DNA from: Pseudomonas japonica
GTDB lineage: Bacteria > Pseudomonadota > Gammaproteobacteria > Pseudomonadales > Pseudomonadaceae
Direction of reading: 5' to 3'
Assembly: GCF_900188455.1 (NCBI RefSeq)
Contig: NZ_FZOL01000013.1
Location: forward strand, 62,001 to 126,000
Length of the DNA: 64,000 nt
The translations under genes were made by a program, and so were the position numbers. Under the pieces are notes generated by a model that was not told where the DNA came from, made no database searches, and saw only the letters and a program-made list of their open reading frames with translations. This document shows positions 35,791 through 44,532 of the stretch, in pieces. Position 1 is the first letter of the stretch. Every line of letters starts with the position of its first letter.

Positions 35791-36708
35791 ATGCAAACAA
35801 CAAATACGGTCCTGATGATCCGCCCGGCGCGGTTCGCCTTCAACCCGGACACCGCCCTCAACAACCGTTTCCAGAAGCCCGTGCTGGACGCCGAGGCGGC
35901 ACAGCGCAAAGCGCTGGAAGAATTCGACGGCTATGTCGATACCCTGCGCCAGCATGGCGTGGAGGTGCTGGTGGTGCAGGACACTCCGGCGCCGCACACC
36001 CCGGACTCGATCTTTCCCAACAACTGGTGGAGCAGCCACGCCGACGGCAGCCTGGTGCTGTACCCCATGGAAGGCCGCAACCGCCGCCTGGAACGGGACA
36101 AGGGTGTGCTGCGGGTGCTCGACGAGCGCTTCGCCATTCGCAACACCATCGACCTCAGTTCGCTGGAGCAACAGGAGATCTTCCTCGAAGGCACCGGCAG
36201 CATGGTCCTCGACCGCGAACACCGCATCAGCTACGCCTGCCATTCCGGGCGCACCCACGGCGAGGCGCTGCGCGAATTCGCCGAGCGCCTGGACTATCGC
36301 CTCTGCGTGTTTCATGCCGTGGACCGTCACCAGGCACCGATCTACCACAGCAACGTCATGATGAGCGTCGGCCGTCAGCTCGCCGTGGTCTGCCTCGACG
36401 CCCTGCCCAATGCCGCCGAACGCTACACCCTCGAACGCAGCCTGCGCGACACCGGCAAGGACATCCTCGCCCTGGACTTCGACCAGCTCGAAGGCTTCGC
36501 CGGCAACATGCTCGAAGTGCACGACAAACAAGGCCAGGCGCTGCTGGTGATGTCACGCAGCGCCTGGAACTCGCTGAGCCCGGCGCAACGCCGCCAGGCC
36601 GAACGCCACAGCCACCCGGTGGTGGTGAACATCGACCATATCGAACGCATTGGCGGTGGCAGCGCGCGCTGCATGCTCGCCGAAGTGCACCTGCCCGTTC
36701 GCAACTGA
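35791..36708 (+). CDS. ctlX: Citrulline-utilization hydrolase CtlX (arginine deiminase superfamily)
   Basis: Guanidino-group-modifying-enzyme fold protein (305 aa) of the family named CtlX, thought to hydrolyse citrulline to ornithine, CO2 and ammonia. Conserved acidic and His-containing motifs of the superfamily are visible: DSIFPNNWWSSHADG, EGTGSMVLDREHR, YHSNVMMSVG and GFAGNMLEV, with a C-terminal Cys in GSARCMLAEVHLP. The start at 35791 (MQTTNTVLMIRP) is the best fit, with an ATG four codons earlier possible. ocd follows 25 bp downstream, giving citrulline to ornithine to proline. The reaction is inferred from family and context. Confidence 0.85.
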   Translation: MQTTNTVLMIRPARFAFNPDTALNNRFQKPVLDAEAAQRKALEEFDGYVDTLRQHGVEVLVVQDTPAPHTPDSIFPNNWWSSHADGSLVLYPMEGRNRRLERDKGVLRVLDERFAIRNTIDLSSLEQQEIFLEGTGSMVLDREHRISYACHSGRTHGEALREFAERLDYRLCVFHAVDRHQAPIYHSNVMMSVGRQLAVVCLDALPNAAERYTLERSLRDTGKDILALDFDQLEGFAGNMLEVHDKQGQALLVMSRSAWNSLSPAQRRQAERHSHPVVVNIDHIERIGGGSARCMLAEVHLPVRN

Positions 36709-36733
36709 AACCGCCTAGCAGAAGGACGCCATC

Positions 36734-37780
36734 ATGACCCGCTATATCGACGTGACCGATCTCAGCCACCTGGTTGCCCGCAAGGGCCTGACCACTTGCC
36801 TGGAGGAAATGGCCGAGTACATCCGCCAGGACTATCTGCGCTGGCACGACTTCGAAAAATGCGCACGGGTGGCCAACCACTCGCCGGACGGCGTGATCGA
36901 ACTGATGCCGGCCTCCGACGCCAACCTGTACGCCTTCAAGTACGTCAACGGCCATCCGAAGAACACCCGCCACGGCATGCTCACGGTGATGGCCTTCGGC
37001 GCCCTCGGCGACGTGGATACCGGCAAGCCGCTGCTGCTCAGCGAAATGACCCTGACCACGGCGATCCGCACCGCCGCGACCTCGGCCCTGGCCGCGCGCT
37101 ACCTGGCCCGCCCGGACAGCCGCAGCATGGCGCTGATCGGCAACGGCTCGCAGAGCGAGTTCCAGGCCATCGCCTTCCATGCCCTGCTCGGTATCGAAGA
37201 GATCCGCCTGTACGACCTCGACCCACAGGCCACCGAGAAGCTCGCCGCCAACCTCGCCGCCTACCCGGGCATCCGCCTGGTCAAGGCTGCCTCGGTGGCG
37301 GACGCGGTGCGCGGCGCCGATATCGTCACCACGGTCACCGCCGACAAGGCCTGCGCGACCATCCTCACCCCGGAGATGATCGAGCCGGGCATGCACCTCA
37401 ACGCCGTCGGCGGCGACTGCCCGGGCAAGACCGAGCTGCACCGCGACATCGTCGAACATGCCCGGGTAATCGTCGAATACGAACCGCAGAGCCGCATCGA
37501 AGGCGAGATCCAGCAAATGCCGGCCGACTCGCCAGTGACCGAGTTCTGGCAACTGGTGAACGGCGAGATCGAGGGTCGCCAGGCAGCCGACCAGGTCACC
37601 CTGTTCGACTCCGTCGGCTTCGCCATCGAGGACTACTCCGCACTGCGCTACGTGCTGGATGTGGCCAAGGCCCTGGAGATCGGCAGCGAGATCGAGCTGG
37701 TACCGGACCTGCGCGACCCGAAAGACCTCTACGCCCTGCTTCAGCCCGCGGTGACCGCGGTGCAGAAGAAGCGCGCCTGA
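36734..37780 (+). CDS. ocd: Ornithine cyclodeaminase
   Basis: NAD-dependent enzyme of the OCD/mu-crystallin family (348 aa) that converts L-ornithine to L-proline and ammonia. The substrate-binding N-terminal half includes ELMPASDANLYAFKYVNGHP; the dinucleotide fold includes MALIGNGSQSEFQ, and VGGDCPGKTELH carries the conserved Asp. Its length is typical of the longer Pseudomonas type. AGAAGGA precedes the ATG. It lies in an operon with ctlX and an amino-acid ABC transporter. Confidence 0.93.
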   Translation: MTRYIDVTDLSHLVARKGLTTCLEEMAEYIRQDYLRWHDFEKCARVANHSPDGVIELMPASDANLYAFKYVNGHPKNTRHGMLTVMAFGALGDVDTGKPLLLSEMTLTTAIRTAATSALAARYLARPDSRSMALIGNGSQSEFQAIAFHALLGIEEIRLYDLDPQATEKLAANLAAYPGIRLVKAASVADAVRGADIVTTVTADKACATILTPEMIEPGMHLNAVGGDCPGKTELHRDIVEHARVIVEYEPQSRIEGEIQQMPADSPVTEFWQLVNGEIEGRQAADQVTLFDSVGFAIEDYSALRYVLDVAKALEIGSEIELVPDLRDPKDLYALLQPAVTAVQKKRA

Positions 37781-37790
37781 CCCAGCCGAA

Positions 37791-37815
37791 TCCGCCGCGG
37801 CAGCCCCGCGGCGGA
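37791..37815. terminator. GC-rich hairpin after ocd
   Basis: TCCGCCGCGG, loop CAGCC, CCGCGGCGGA: a perfect 10-bp stem 10 bp after the ocd stop codon. No U-run follows, so it may stabilise the upstream mRNA or attenuate into the transporter genes. The rest of the gap to 38045 shows no gene. Confidence 0.5.
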
Positions 37816-38045
37816 TCGGAAACCGCTGTCGCAAAGCCAAAACAGGAGGTGCTCCAGCCGAATCGGCTGCCGATGCAGCACTAACAACATATTCCGGTAG
37901 TCGGCACCGGCCCGAACGACACAAAAAATCCGCTGTCATCGCGCATCCTGAGCCCCGACCGAAGAGTCATTACAAGACCACGAGGCCTAGGCCTACGAAG
38001 CGTTTCACTGCCCTACATCAACTACAAAACACAGGGACCACATCT

Positions 38046-38825
38046 ATGACTTCGCTGCGAAAACTTCTCGGCGTCCTGCTCCTGCCACTCTGCGCCAGCG
38101 CGGCCCAGGCCCAGGAATGGAAAGAAATCCGCTTTGGCGTCTTCCCCGAATATCCCCCCTTCGAGTCCGTCGCCGCCGACGGCAGCCTGCAGGGCTTCGA
38201 CATCGAGCTGGGCAATGCGATCTGCGCCAAGCTGGAAGTCAAATGCACCTGGGTACACAACGAATTCGACGGCATGATCCCGGCGCTGCGCGCACGCAAG
38301 TTCGACGCCATCATGTCGTCCATGGCGGTCACCCCGGCACGCCTGAAGCAGATCGATTTCAGTGATCGCCTGTTCCTCAGCCCGACCTCGGTGATCGTGC
38401 GCAAGGGCGCCGGCTTCGGCGAAACCCCGGAATCCCTCAAGGGCAAGAAGGTCGGCGTGCTGCAGGGCTCGCTGCAGGAAGCCTACGCCCGCGCCAAGCT
38501 GGCACCGCTGGGCGCCGAAGTGAAGGCCTACCAGGCCCAGGACCAGAACTACGCCGACCTGATCAATGGCCGTCTCGACGCCACCGTCACCGACAAGCTG
38601 GAAGCCCAGCTCAACTTCCTCACCAAACCCGAAGGCGCCGACTTCCAGAGCGGCCCGGCGATCAAGGATCCGACCCTGCCGCTGGACATCGCCATGGGCG
38701 TGCGCAAGAACGACGCCGAACTCAAGGCCCTGCTCAACAAGGGCATCGCCGCGGTGCTGGCCGATGGCACCTTCGCGAAGATCCAGCAGAAGTACGTCGG
38801 CGATCTGGATATCTACAACGAGTAA
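38046..38825 (+). CDS. Amino-acid ABC transporter substrate-binding protein (HisJ/ArtJ family)
   Basis: Periplasmic binding protein (259 aa) of the polar amino-acid family. A signal peptide covers about residues 1-21 (AAQAQEW). Family motifs are IRFGVFPEYPPFESV, QGFDIELGNAICAKL, FDAIMSSMAVTPARLKQIDFS and KKVGVLQGSLQEAYA. Position next to ctlX and ocd makes citrulline, ornithine or arginine the likely ligand; this is inference. A ribosome site is faint (ACAGGGACC). Confidence 0.9.
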   Translation: MTSLRKLLGVLLLPLCASAAQAQEWKEIRFGVFPEYPPFESVAADGSLQGFDIELGNAICAKLEVKCTWVHNEFDGMIPALRARKFDAIMSSMAVTPARLKQIDFSDRLFLSPTSVIVRKGAGFGETPESLKGKKVGVLQGSLQEAYARAKLAPLGAEVKAYQAQDQNYADLINGRLDATVTDKLEAQLNFLTKPEGADFQSGPAIKDPTLPLDIAMGVRKNDAELKALLNKGIAAVLADGTFAKIQQKYVGDLDIYNE

Positions 38826-38892
38826 CCCCGCCGGCCGCTGACCGGGCTCGCGCCTGGTCGGCGGCACCACGAGCGCCCATCGAGATTTTCCC

Positions 38893-39618
38893 GTGAACGA
38901 CTTCCTTCACTCTGTCGGCTTGCAGGCCCTGAGCCTGCAGGGCTTCGGCCCGCTGTTGGCGCAAGGCACCTGGATGACCCTCAAGCTGGCACTGCTGTCC
39001 CTGGCGTTGAGCCTGCTGCTGGGCCTGATCGGCGCCAGCGCCAAGCTCTCGCCGCTGCGCCTGCTGCGCCTGCCCGCCACCCTCTACACCACCCTGATCC
39101 GCAGCGTCCCGGACCTGGTCCTGATCCTGCTGATCTTCTACACCTTCCAGATCTGGCTCAACGACTTCACCGAGTGGATGGGCTGGGGCTACTTCGAGAT
39201 CGATCCGTTCGCCGCCGGCGTGCTGACCCTCGGCTTCATCTATGGCGCCTACTTCACCGAGAACTTCCGCGGCGCGATCCTCAGCGTGCCCGCCGGACAG
39301 CTGGAAGCGGCTACCGCCTATGGCCTGAGCCGCGCGCAGCGCTTTCGCCTGGTGCTGTTCCCGCAACTGATGCGCTTCGCCCTGCCGGGGCTGGGCAACA
39401 ACTGGCTGGTGCTGCTCAAGTCCACCGCGCTGGTCTCGATCATCGGCCTGGCCGACCTGGTCAAAGCCGCGCAGAACGCCGGCAAGAGCACCAGCAACGT
39501 CCTGTATTTCCTGATCATCGCCGGGCTGGTCTACCTGCTCATCACCACCCTCTCCAACCGCCTCTTCAAGCGGCTGGAACGGCGCTTCAACACCGGCATC
39601 AAAGGGCTGACATCATGA
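38893..39618 (+). CDS. Amino-acid ABC transporter permease (HisQ family)
   Basis: Inner-membrane permease (241 aa), with the polar amino-acid uptake signature near QGTWMTLKLALLSLALSLLLG and an EAA loop QLEAATAYGLSRAQRFRLVLFPQ. Five membrane segments are evident. The start is a GTG at 38893 with only a weak ribosome site. It overlaps the next permease gene by 4 bp (ATCATGA), so the two are coupled. Confidence 0.92.
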   Translation: MNDFLHSVGLQALSLQGFGPLLAQGTWMTLKLALLSLALSLLLGLIGASAKLSPLRLLRLPATLYTTLIRSVPDLVLILLIFYTFQIWLNDFTEWMGWGYFEIDPFAAGVLTLGFIYGAYFTENFRGAILSVPAGQLEAATAYGLSRAQRFRLVLFPQLMRFALPGLGNNWLVLLKSTALVSIIGLADLVKAAQNAGKSTSNVLYFLIIAGLVYLLITTLSNRLFKRLERRFNTGIKGLTS

Positions 39619-40328
39619 TCGAACTGATCCAGGAATACGGCCTGGCCTACCTCTACCACGATGGCGCCGGGCTCTCCGGGCTGGCGATGACCCTGTGGCT
39701 GTTCGTCGTCACCATGGTCGCCGGCTTCTTCCTCTCGCTGCCCCTGGCGCTGGCGCGGGTATCACGCAAGCCCTGGCTGCGCTGGCCGGTGGAGTTCTAT
39801 ACCTACCTGTTCCGCGGCACCCCGCTGTATATCCAGTTGCTGATCTGCTACACCGGCCTCTATGGCCTGGAGGTGATACGCGATCACGACCTGCTCGACC
39901 GCTTCTTCCGCAACGCCCTGAACTGCACCCTGCTGGCGTTCGTCCTCAACACCTGCGCCTACACCGTGGAAATCTTCGCCGGCGCCATCCGCAACATCCC
40001 CCACGGCGAGATCGAGGCGGCCCAGGCCTACGGCCTGCATGGCTGGAAGCTCAACCTGTTCGTGGTCCTGCCGGCGGCGCTGCGGCGCTCCCTGCCGGCC
40101 TACAGCAACGAACTGATCCTGATGCTGCACGCCACCTCGCTGGCCTTCACCGCGACCATCGCCGACATCCTCAAGGTGGCCCGCGACGCCAACGCCGCGA
40201 CCTTCCTGACCTTCCAGGCCTTCGGTATCGCCGCGCTCCTGTACATGCTGCTGTCCTTCGCGCTGGTCGGGCTGTTCCGCCTGGCCGAACGACGCTGGAT
40301 GCGTTTTCTCGTTCCTTCCCGAGGCTGA
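39615..40328 (+). CDS. Amino-acid ABC transporter permease (HisM family)
   Basis: Second permease of the pair (237 aa), with GLAMTLWLFVVTMVAGFFLSL, the FRGTPLYIQLL motif of HisM-type proteins and the EAA loop EIEAAQAYGLHGWKLNLFVVLP. The ATG overlaps the upstream stop codon. It forms a heterodimeric channel with the preceding permease in this family. Confidence 0.92.
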   Translation: MIELIQEYGLAYLYHDGAGLSGLAMTLWLFVVTMVAGFFLSLPLALARVSRKPWLRWPVEFYTYLFRGTPLYIQLLICYTGLYGLEVIRDHDLLDRFFRNALNCTLLAFVLNTCAYTVEIFAGAIRNIPHGEIEAAQAYGLHGWKLNLFVVLPAALRRSLPAYSNELILMLHATSLAFTATIADILKVARDANAATFLTFQAFGIAALLYMLLSFALVGLFRLAERRWMRFLVPSRG

Positions 40329-40331
40329 CCC

Positions 40332-41156
40332 ATGACCACTTCCGCACACGCCTTGTCGACCCAATCCACCTTCACCGCCGAACCCATGGCCGCCACCAGC
40401 AGCGCCGCGATCAAACTGACGGTGGACTCGCTGCACAAGAGCTACGGCGATCACCAGGTACTCAAGGGCGTCTCGCTGCAGGCACGCAAGGGCGACGTGA
40501 TCAGCCTGATCGGCGCCAGCGGCTCGGGCAAGAGCACCATGCTGCGCTGCATCAACTTCCTCGAACAGCCGGACGCCGGCGCCATCACCCTCGACGGCCA
40601 GACCATCGAGATGCGCCAGGGCCGCGGCCCGCACCCGGCGCAACTGCAGAACCTGCGCACGCGCCTGGCCATGGTGTTCCAGCACTTCAACCTGTGGAGC
40701 CACATGACCGTGCTGGAAAACATCACCATGGCGCCACGCCGGGTACTCGGCGTCAGCCAGCAGGACGCCGAGGCACGGGCGCGCACCTACCTGGACAAGG
40801 TCGGCCTGCCGGCGCGCGCCGCCGAGCAGTACCCGGCGTTCCTCTCCGGCGGCCAGCAACAGCGGGTCGCGATCGCCCGGGCCCTGGCGATGGAGCCGGA
40901 GATCATCCTGTTCGACGAACCGACGTCAGCCCTTGACCCAGAGCTGGTAGGAGAAGTCCTCAAGGTGATACAGACGCTGGCCGAGGAAGGTCGTACCATG
41001 CTCATGGTCACCCACGAGATGGGCTTTGCCCGTCAGGTGTCCAGCCAGGTGCTGTTCCTGCATCAGGGGCTGGTCGAGGAACAGGGAAGCGCGAGCATTC
41101 TCGATCAGCCGCAGAGTCAGCGCCTGCAGCAATTTCTTTCCAACCGCTTGAAGTGA
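40332..41156 (+). CDS. Amino-acid ABC transporter ATP-binding protein (HisP family)
   Basis: ABC ATPase (274 aa) with a 20-25 residue N-terminal extension before the domain begins at IKLTVDSLHKSYGDH. Walker A is GASGSGKSTM, the Q-loop VFQHFNLWSH, signature LSGGQQQRVAIARAL and Walker B IILFDEPTSALD. The extension may mean that translation really starts at the internal Met (MAATSS). It is the last transporter gene before the Lrp-type regulator. Confidence 0.93.
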   Translation: MTTSAHALSTQSTFTAEPMAATSSAAIKLTVDSLHKSYGDHQVLKGVSLQARKGDVISLIGASGSGKSTMLRCINFLEQPDAGAITLDGQTIEMRQGRGPHPAQLQNLRTRLAMVFQHFNLWSHMTVLENITMAPRRVLGVSQQDAEARARTYLDKVGLPARAAEQYPAFLSGGQQQRVAIARALAMEPEIILFDEPTSALDPELVGEVLKVIQTLAEEGRTMLMVTHEMGFARQVSSQVLFLHQGLVEEQGSASILDQPQSQRLQQFLSNRLK

Positions 41157-41168
41157 AACATCGCCACC

Positions 41169-41663
41169 ATGGATACCAAGGCCAACTCCCCCCACGCCAC
41201 GCCGCCGCTGGACCGCATCGACGAAGCGATCATCGACGTGCTGCGCCACAACGGGCGCATCACCTACGAGAAGCTGTCGTCACTGGTGCACCTGACCCCC
41301 AGGCCCTGCCTGGAGCGGGTGCGCAAGCTGGAGAGGCGCGGGGTGATCCGCGGTTACGGGGCGATCATCGATGTGCAGATGGTCTCGCCGGGGCTGTCGC
41401 TGCTGGTCCTGGTGGCGTTGTCGAACCAGAGCGGGCGTTCCGCGCAGAAGGCCTTCGAGGCCTGTGTGCGGGCCTGCCCGCAGGTGTTCGAGTGCCAGCT
41501 GATCAGCGGGCATTTCGACTACAGCCTGCGCATGCGTTGTCGCGACATGGAGCATTACCGGGTGCTGACCGAGACCTGGATGAACAATGACGAACTGCAT
41601 ATCGACAAGCTGGTGGCGCATCCGGAGCTGGCGGTGGTGAAGAACACCGCGCCACAACTGTAG
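41169..41663 (+). CDS. Lrp/AsnC-family transcriptional regulator
   Basis: Regulator of 164 aa: N-terminal winged helix-turn-helix (LDRIDEAIIDVLRHNGRITYEKLSSLV, with PRPCLERVRKLERRGVIRGYGAIID) and a C-terminal RAM ligand-binding domain (SLLVLVALSNQSG to LAVVKN). It lies 12 bp after the ABC ATPase gene in the same direction and probably controls this citrulline/ornithine operon in response to an amino acid, as is usual for the family. The effector is not known. Confidence 0.9.
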   Translation: MDTKANSPHATPPLDRIDEAIIDVLRHNGRITYEKLSSLVHLTPRPCLERVRKLERRGVIRGYGAIIDVQMVSPGLSLLVLVALSNQSGRSAQKAFEACVRACPQVFECQLISGHFDYSLRMRCRDMEHYRVLTETWMNNDELHIDKLVAHPELAVVKNTAPQL

Positions 41664-41696
41664 GCTTCCATGTAGCCTGCTCTGGCCCTATCGCTG

Positions 41697-42120
41697 CATG
41701 GGTATCTACACATCTTTGACGGCCTGGCGGGGAACCGCATAAAGGCCGCCAGGTGCCCGTCTTGAGTCTTGCAGCGCCCTCCAGATCGAGCGCCGCCCGC
41801 GCGGCGCATCGCGAGCTCGCTCGCTCCTACATTCGTTGCAACGTACCTATGCCTGACAGGCCATGGTTGACCGCCTTGTTGGTACGATGCGGTACCGCGT
41901 CGAGCCCAAAAGCCTCCCCACGATGAATCGCCAGGCACCAAAGGCTGGCAACGCCGCTCTCACAGGCCATGGCACGTTGCAAAAAATGTAGGAGCGAGCG
42001 AGCTCGCGATGCGCCGCGCGGGCGGCGCTCGATCTCACAGGCACTGTAGGGCTCAAGACAGGCACCTGGCGGCCTTGATGCGGTTTCCGCCAGGTTTCCA
42101 GAGATGTGTAGATACCCATG
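41697..42120. mobile_element. MITE-like inverted-repeat element (424 bp) with 10-bp flanking direct repeats
   Basis: Two arms of about 160 bp each form an imperfect inverted repeat. The outer ends read CATGGGTATCTACACATCT on the left and its exact complement on the right. The loop is about 100 bp. CCTATCGCTG occurs immediately outside both ends in the same orientation (41687-41696 and 42121-42130), as expected for a target-site duplication. Each arm contains a REP-like palindrome (TAGGAGCGAGCGAGCTCGCG). The loop and right arm hold a 42-codon open frame (41863-41991) with no clear ribosome site. No transposase is encoded; mobilisation in trans is inferred. Confidence 0.75.
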
Positions 42121-42198
42121 CCTATCGCTGGCAAGCCAGCTCCCACAAGGTCAGCGGTGCACGCGATCCTTGTGGGAGCGGGCATTGCCCGCGATGAG
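42121..42198. repeat. Pseudomonas REP pair (BIME)
   Basis: Two inverted copies of a REP-type palindrome: CTGGCAAGCCAGCTCCCACA (about 42128-42147) and TGTGGGAGCGGGCATTGCCC (about 42171-42190). This is the sequence into whose edge the 424-bp element appears to be inserted. Confidence 0.85.
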
Positions 42199-42218
42199 GC
42201 CACAGGCAGAGCCCCCCC

Positions 42219-43913
42219 CTACACCGCCTTCACCCGCCATTCCCGCGGCTGCTCGAAGCGCGCCACCCACTCCACCACCTGCCCCGCCGGCATCGGACGC
42301 GAGATGCCATAGCCCTGGGCAACATCGCAGCCCAGATCCATCAGCAGCTCGCCATGGGCCACCGTCTCCACCCCCTCGGCAATCACCTGGCGACCGAACG
42401 CCTGGGCCAGGCCGATCACCGCGCGGGTCAGGGCCAGGTCATCCTGGTCGTGGAGGATGTCCTGGATGAAGGACTTGTCGATCTTCATGGTCTGGGTCGG
42501 CAGGCGCTTGAGATAGCTCAGCGACGAATAGCCCGTGCCGAAATCATCCAGCGAGAAGCGCACGCCGAGACGCTGGCAGGCCTCCAGGCAATCGCCGACC
42601 CGCTGGATGTTCTCGATCGCCACCGACTCGACGATCTCCAGATCGAGCATGTCCGGCGCCACCGCGGCATGCCGCGCCAGCAGGCGCTGCAGGCGCGCGA
42701 CGAAGTCGTCACGCTGGAAATGCCGCGCGGCGATGTTGACGCTGACCGGCCAGTAGCAGCCCATGGCCTGCCAGTGCTGCATCTGCGCCAGCGCACGGTC
42801 GATCACCCATTCGCCGATATCGACGATCAGGTCGGTACGCTCCACCAGCGGCAGGAAGTCCCCCGGCGGCACCACCCCGCGCAGCGGGTGATTCCAGCGC
42901 AGCAGCGCCTCGAAACCCACCACCGCGCCACTGCGCATGTTGACCTTGGGCTGGTAGTACAGCGCCAGATCGCCATGGTGCAAGGCGTGGCGCACCTGCT
43001 CGACAGTCTGGTGAGTGGCCTTGACCTCCTTGTCCAGCGACACGTCGAACAGGTGGTAGCGATTGCGCCCGCGCTGCTTGGCCAGGTACATGGCCTGGTC
43101 GGCATGCCGCAGCAGGGTATCGGCGTCGTCGTTGTCGCTGGGGAACTGGGTCACGCCGATGCTCGCGCTGACGCTGATGGAGCGCCCGCGAATCACGCAG
43201 GGCACGGCGATCGAGCGCAGCACGCGCTCGAGAATGTCCTGCAGGCACGGCGGGCCCTGGAGGTCGCCGAGGATCATCACGAACTCGTCGCCGGACAGCC
43301 GCGCCACGGCATCGCCAGCACCGAGAAAGCGCTTCAGGCGCCTCGCCACTTCCACCAGCAGCAGGTCGCCGCTGGCGTGGCCGTAGCCATCGTTGACCGC
43401 CTTGAAGCCATCCAGGTCGAGCATGCACACCGCCAGCCGCGTCTTGGTCGCGCGGGCGCGCTGCACGGCTTCGTCGAGCAGTTCGCCGAGGCAGGAACGA
43501 TTGGGCAGGCCGGTGAGCATGTCGTGTCCGACCCGCCATTGCAGGGTATGCAGCAACTGGCGCTTGTGGGTGACGTCGAAACGAATCGAGGCGTACTTGC
43601 GCACTTTGCCCGTCTCGCTGTCGAACAACGGCACGATGGTGCTGTCGACCCAGTACAGCGAACCGTCCTTGGCGCGGTTGCACAACTCGCCCTTCCACAC
43701 CTGACCGGACGTCAGGGTCCGCCACATATCACTGAACACTTCCGGCTCATGCTGGCCTGAATTGAGGATGCGGTGATCGGCGCCCAGCAGCTCTTCGCGG
43801 CTGTAGCCGGAAACGATGCAGAATTGGTCGTTGACGTAGGTGATGCGACCGCTGAGGTCGGTCTCGGAGAAGATAGCGGCGGCGTCCACCGCCGTGCGGT
43901 AGGTTTCATCCAT
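42219..43913 (-). CDS. PAS-GGDEF-EAL cyclic-di-GMP signalling protein
   Basis: Cytoplasmic sensor and enzyme (564 aa) acting on cyclic di-GMP. A PAS domain covers about residues 10-115 (ITYVNDQFCIVSGYSREELLG). The GGDEF-type domain reads RLSGDEFVMI, with Ser instead of the first Gly, so cyclase activity is doubtful. The EAL domain looks complete: FEALLRWNHP, LEIVESVAIE, LDDFGTGYSSLSYL, MKIDKSFIQD and VIAEGVET, which suggests phosphodiesterase activity. The start at 43913 lies just before the PAS domain. It is divergent from the XRE gene. Confidence 0.9.
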   Translation of the reverse strand: MDETYRTAVDAAAIFSETDLSGRITYVNDQFCIVSGYSREELLGADHRILNSGQHEPEVFSDMWRTLTSGQVWKGELCNRAKDGSLYWVDSTIVPLFDSETGKVRKYASIRFDVTHKRQLLHTLQWRVGHDMLTGLPNRSCLGELLDEAVQRARATKTRLAVCMLDLDGFKAVNDGYGHASGDLLLVEVARRLKRFLGAGDAVARLSGDEFVMILGDLQGPPCLQDILERVLRSIAVPCVIRGRSISVSASIGVTQFPSDNDDADTLLRHADQAMYLAKQRGRNRYHLFDVSLDKEVKATHQTVEQVRHALHHGDLALYYQPKVNMRSGAVVGFEALLRWNHPLRGVVPPGDFLPLVERTDLIVDIGEWVIDRALAQMQHWQAMGCYWPVSVNIAARHFQRDDFVARLQRLLARHAAVAPDMLDLEIVESVAIENIQRVGDCLEACQRLGVRFSLDDFGTGYSSLSYLKRLPTQTMKIDKSFIQDILHDQDDLALTRAVIGLAQAFGRQVIAEGVETVAHGELLMDLGCDVAQGYGISRPMPAGQVVEWVARFEQPREWRVKAV

Positions 43914-44156
43914 GCCCCACCCCACTCGGAAATGTCCGTTCCATCGTAGTAATTGGCAAGTCGAGACGCACGATAAAGCTCCATGAGCCGCAGGAAAAGC
44001 ACGGGTTGATCTCTGCGAAACCCGCTGCGGGAAAACCTGTCCAGGGTGCAAATTCTACGAGAAGCATCACCTTTTGCAATGCAAGGTGATGGCACTGGAG
44101 GTTGTCCTTTAAAATTATTTATCGTTAAGTTCTTGATTCTAAAAGGGAATTGAGCG

Positions 44157-44471
44157 ATGGAAATTTCAAGTTTGGGGTCAGCCATCAGACGCTATCGCAA
44201 GGTTGCCGGGCTCACCCAGGCTGAACTCGGCGAAAAAGCCGGCTTCGACCCCAAGACCATAAGCCGCTTCGAAACCGGTACCTATACCCCCAGTGTCGAA
44301 GCGCTGTTCGTATTTGCCCGTATTCTGGGCGTCCGCCTCACTGCCTTTTTCACCGACCTCGACAGCGAAGACGAACAGCGCGCCTACCTGTTCGGGGTCA
44401 TCCACAAAGCCCCGCGCCAGGACTTGCGCAAACTGATCGCCGCCGTCGACCAGGCCCTGTCCGAGCCGTAG
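44157..44471 (+). CDS. Small XRE-family helix-turn-helix regulator
   Basis: DNA-binding protein of 104 aa. A Cro/C1-type HTH spans about residues 8-62 (LGSAIRRYRKVAGLTQAELGEKAGF and TISRFETGTYTPSVEAL). The C-terminal 40 residues are acidic and then helical (LRKLIAAVDQAL). An AAAGGG site precedes the ATG in an A/T-rich leader. No toxin partner or enzyme gene is adjacent; targets unknown. Confidence 0.85.
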   Translation: MEISSLGSAIRRYRKVAGLTQAELGEKAGFDPKTISRFETGTYTPSVEALFVFARILGVRLTAFFTDLDSEDEQRAYLFGVIHKAPRQDLRKLIAAVDQALSEP

Positions 44472-44532
44472 GCACACACACCGCGACGAAATGGTTCGCG
44501 GCCCTCGATGAACAAGCAAGCTACGACTCAAC

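Noticed and set aside
42009..42197. Short open frame running through the REP and the inverted-repeat arm
   Set aside because: It lies entirely in repeated non-coding palindromes and has no ribosome site.
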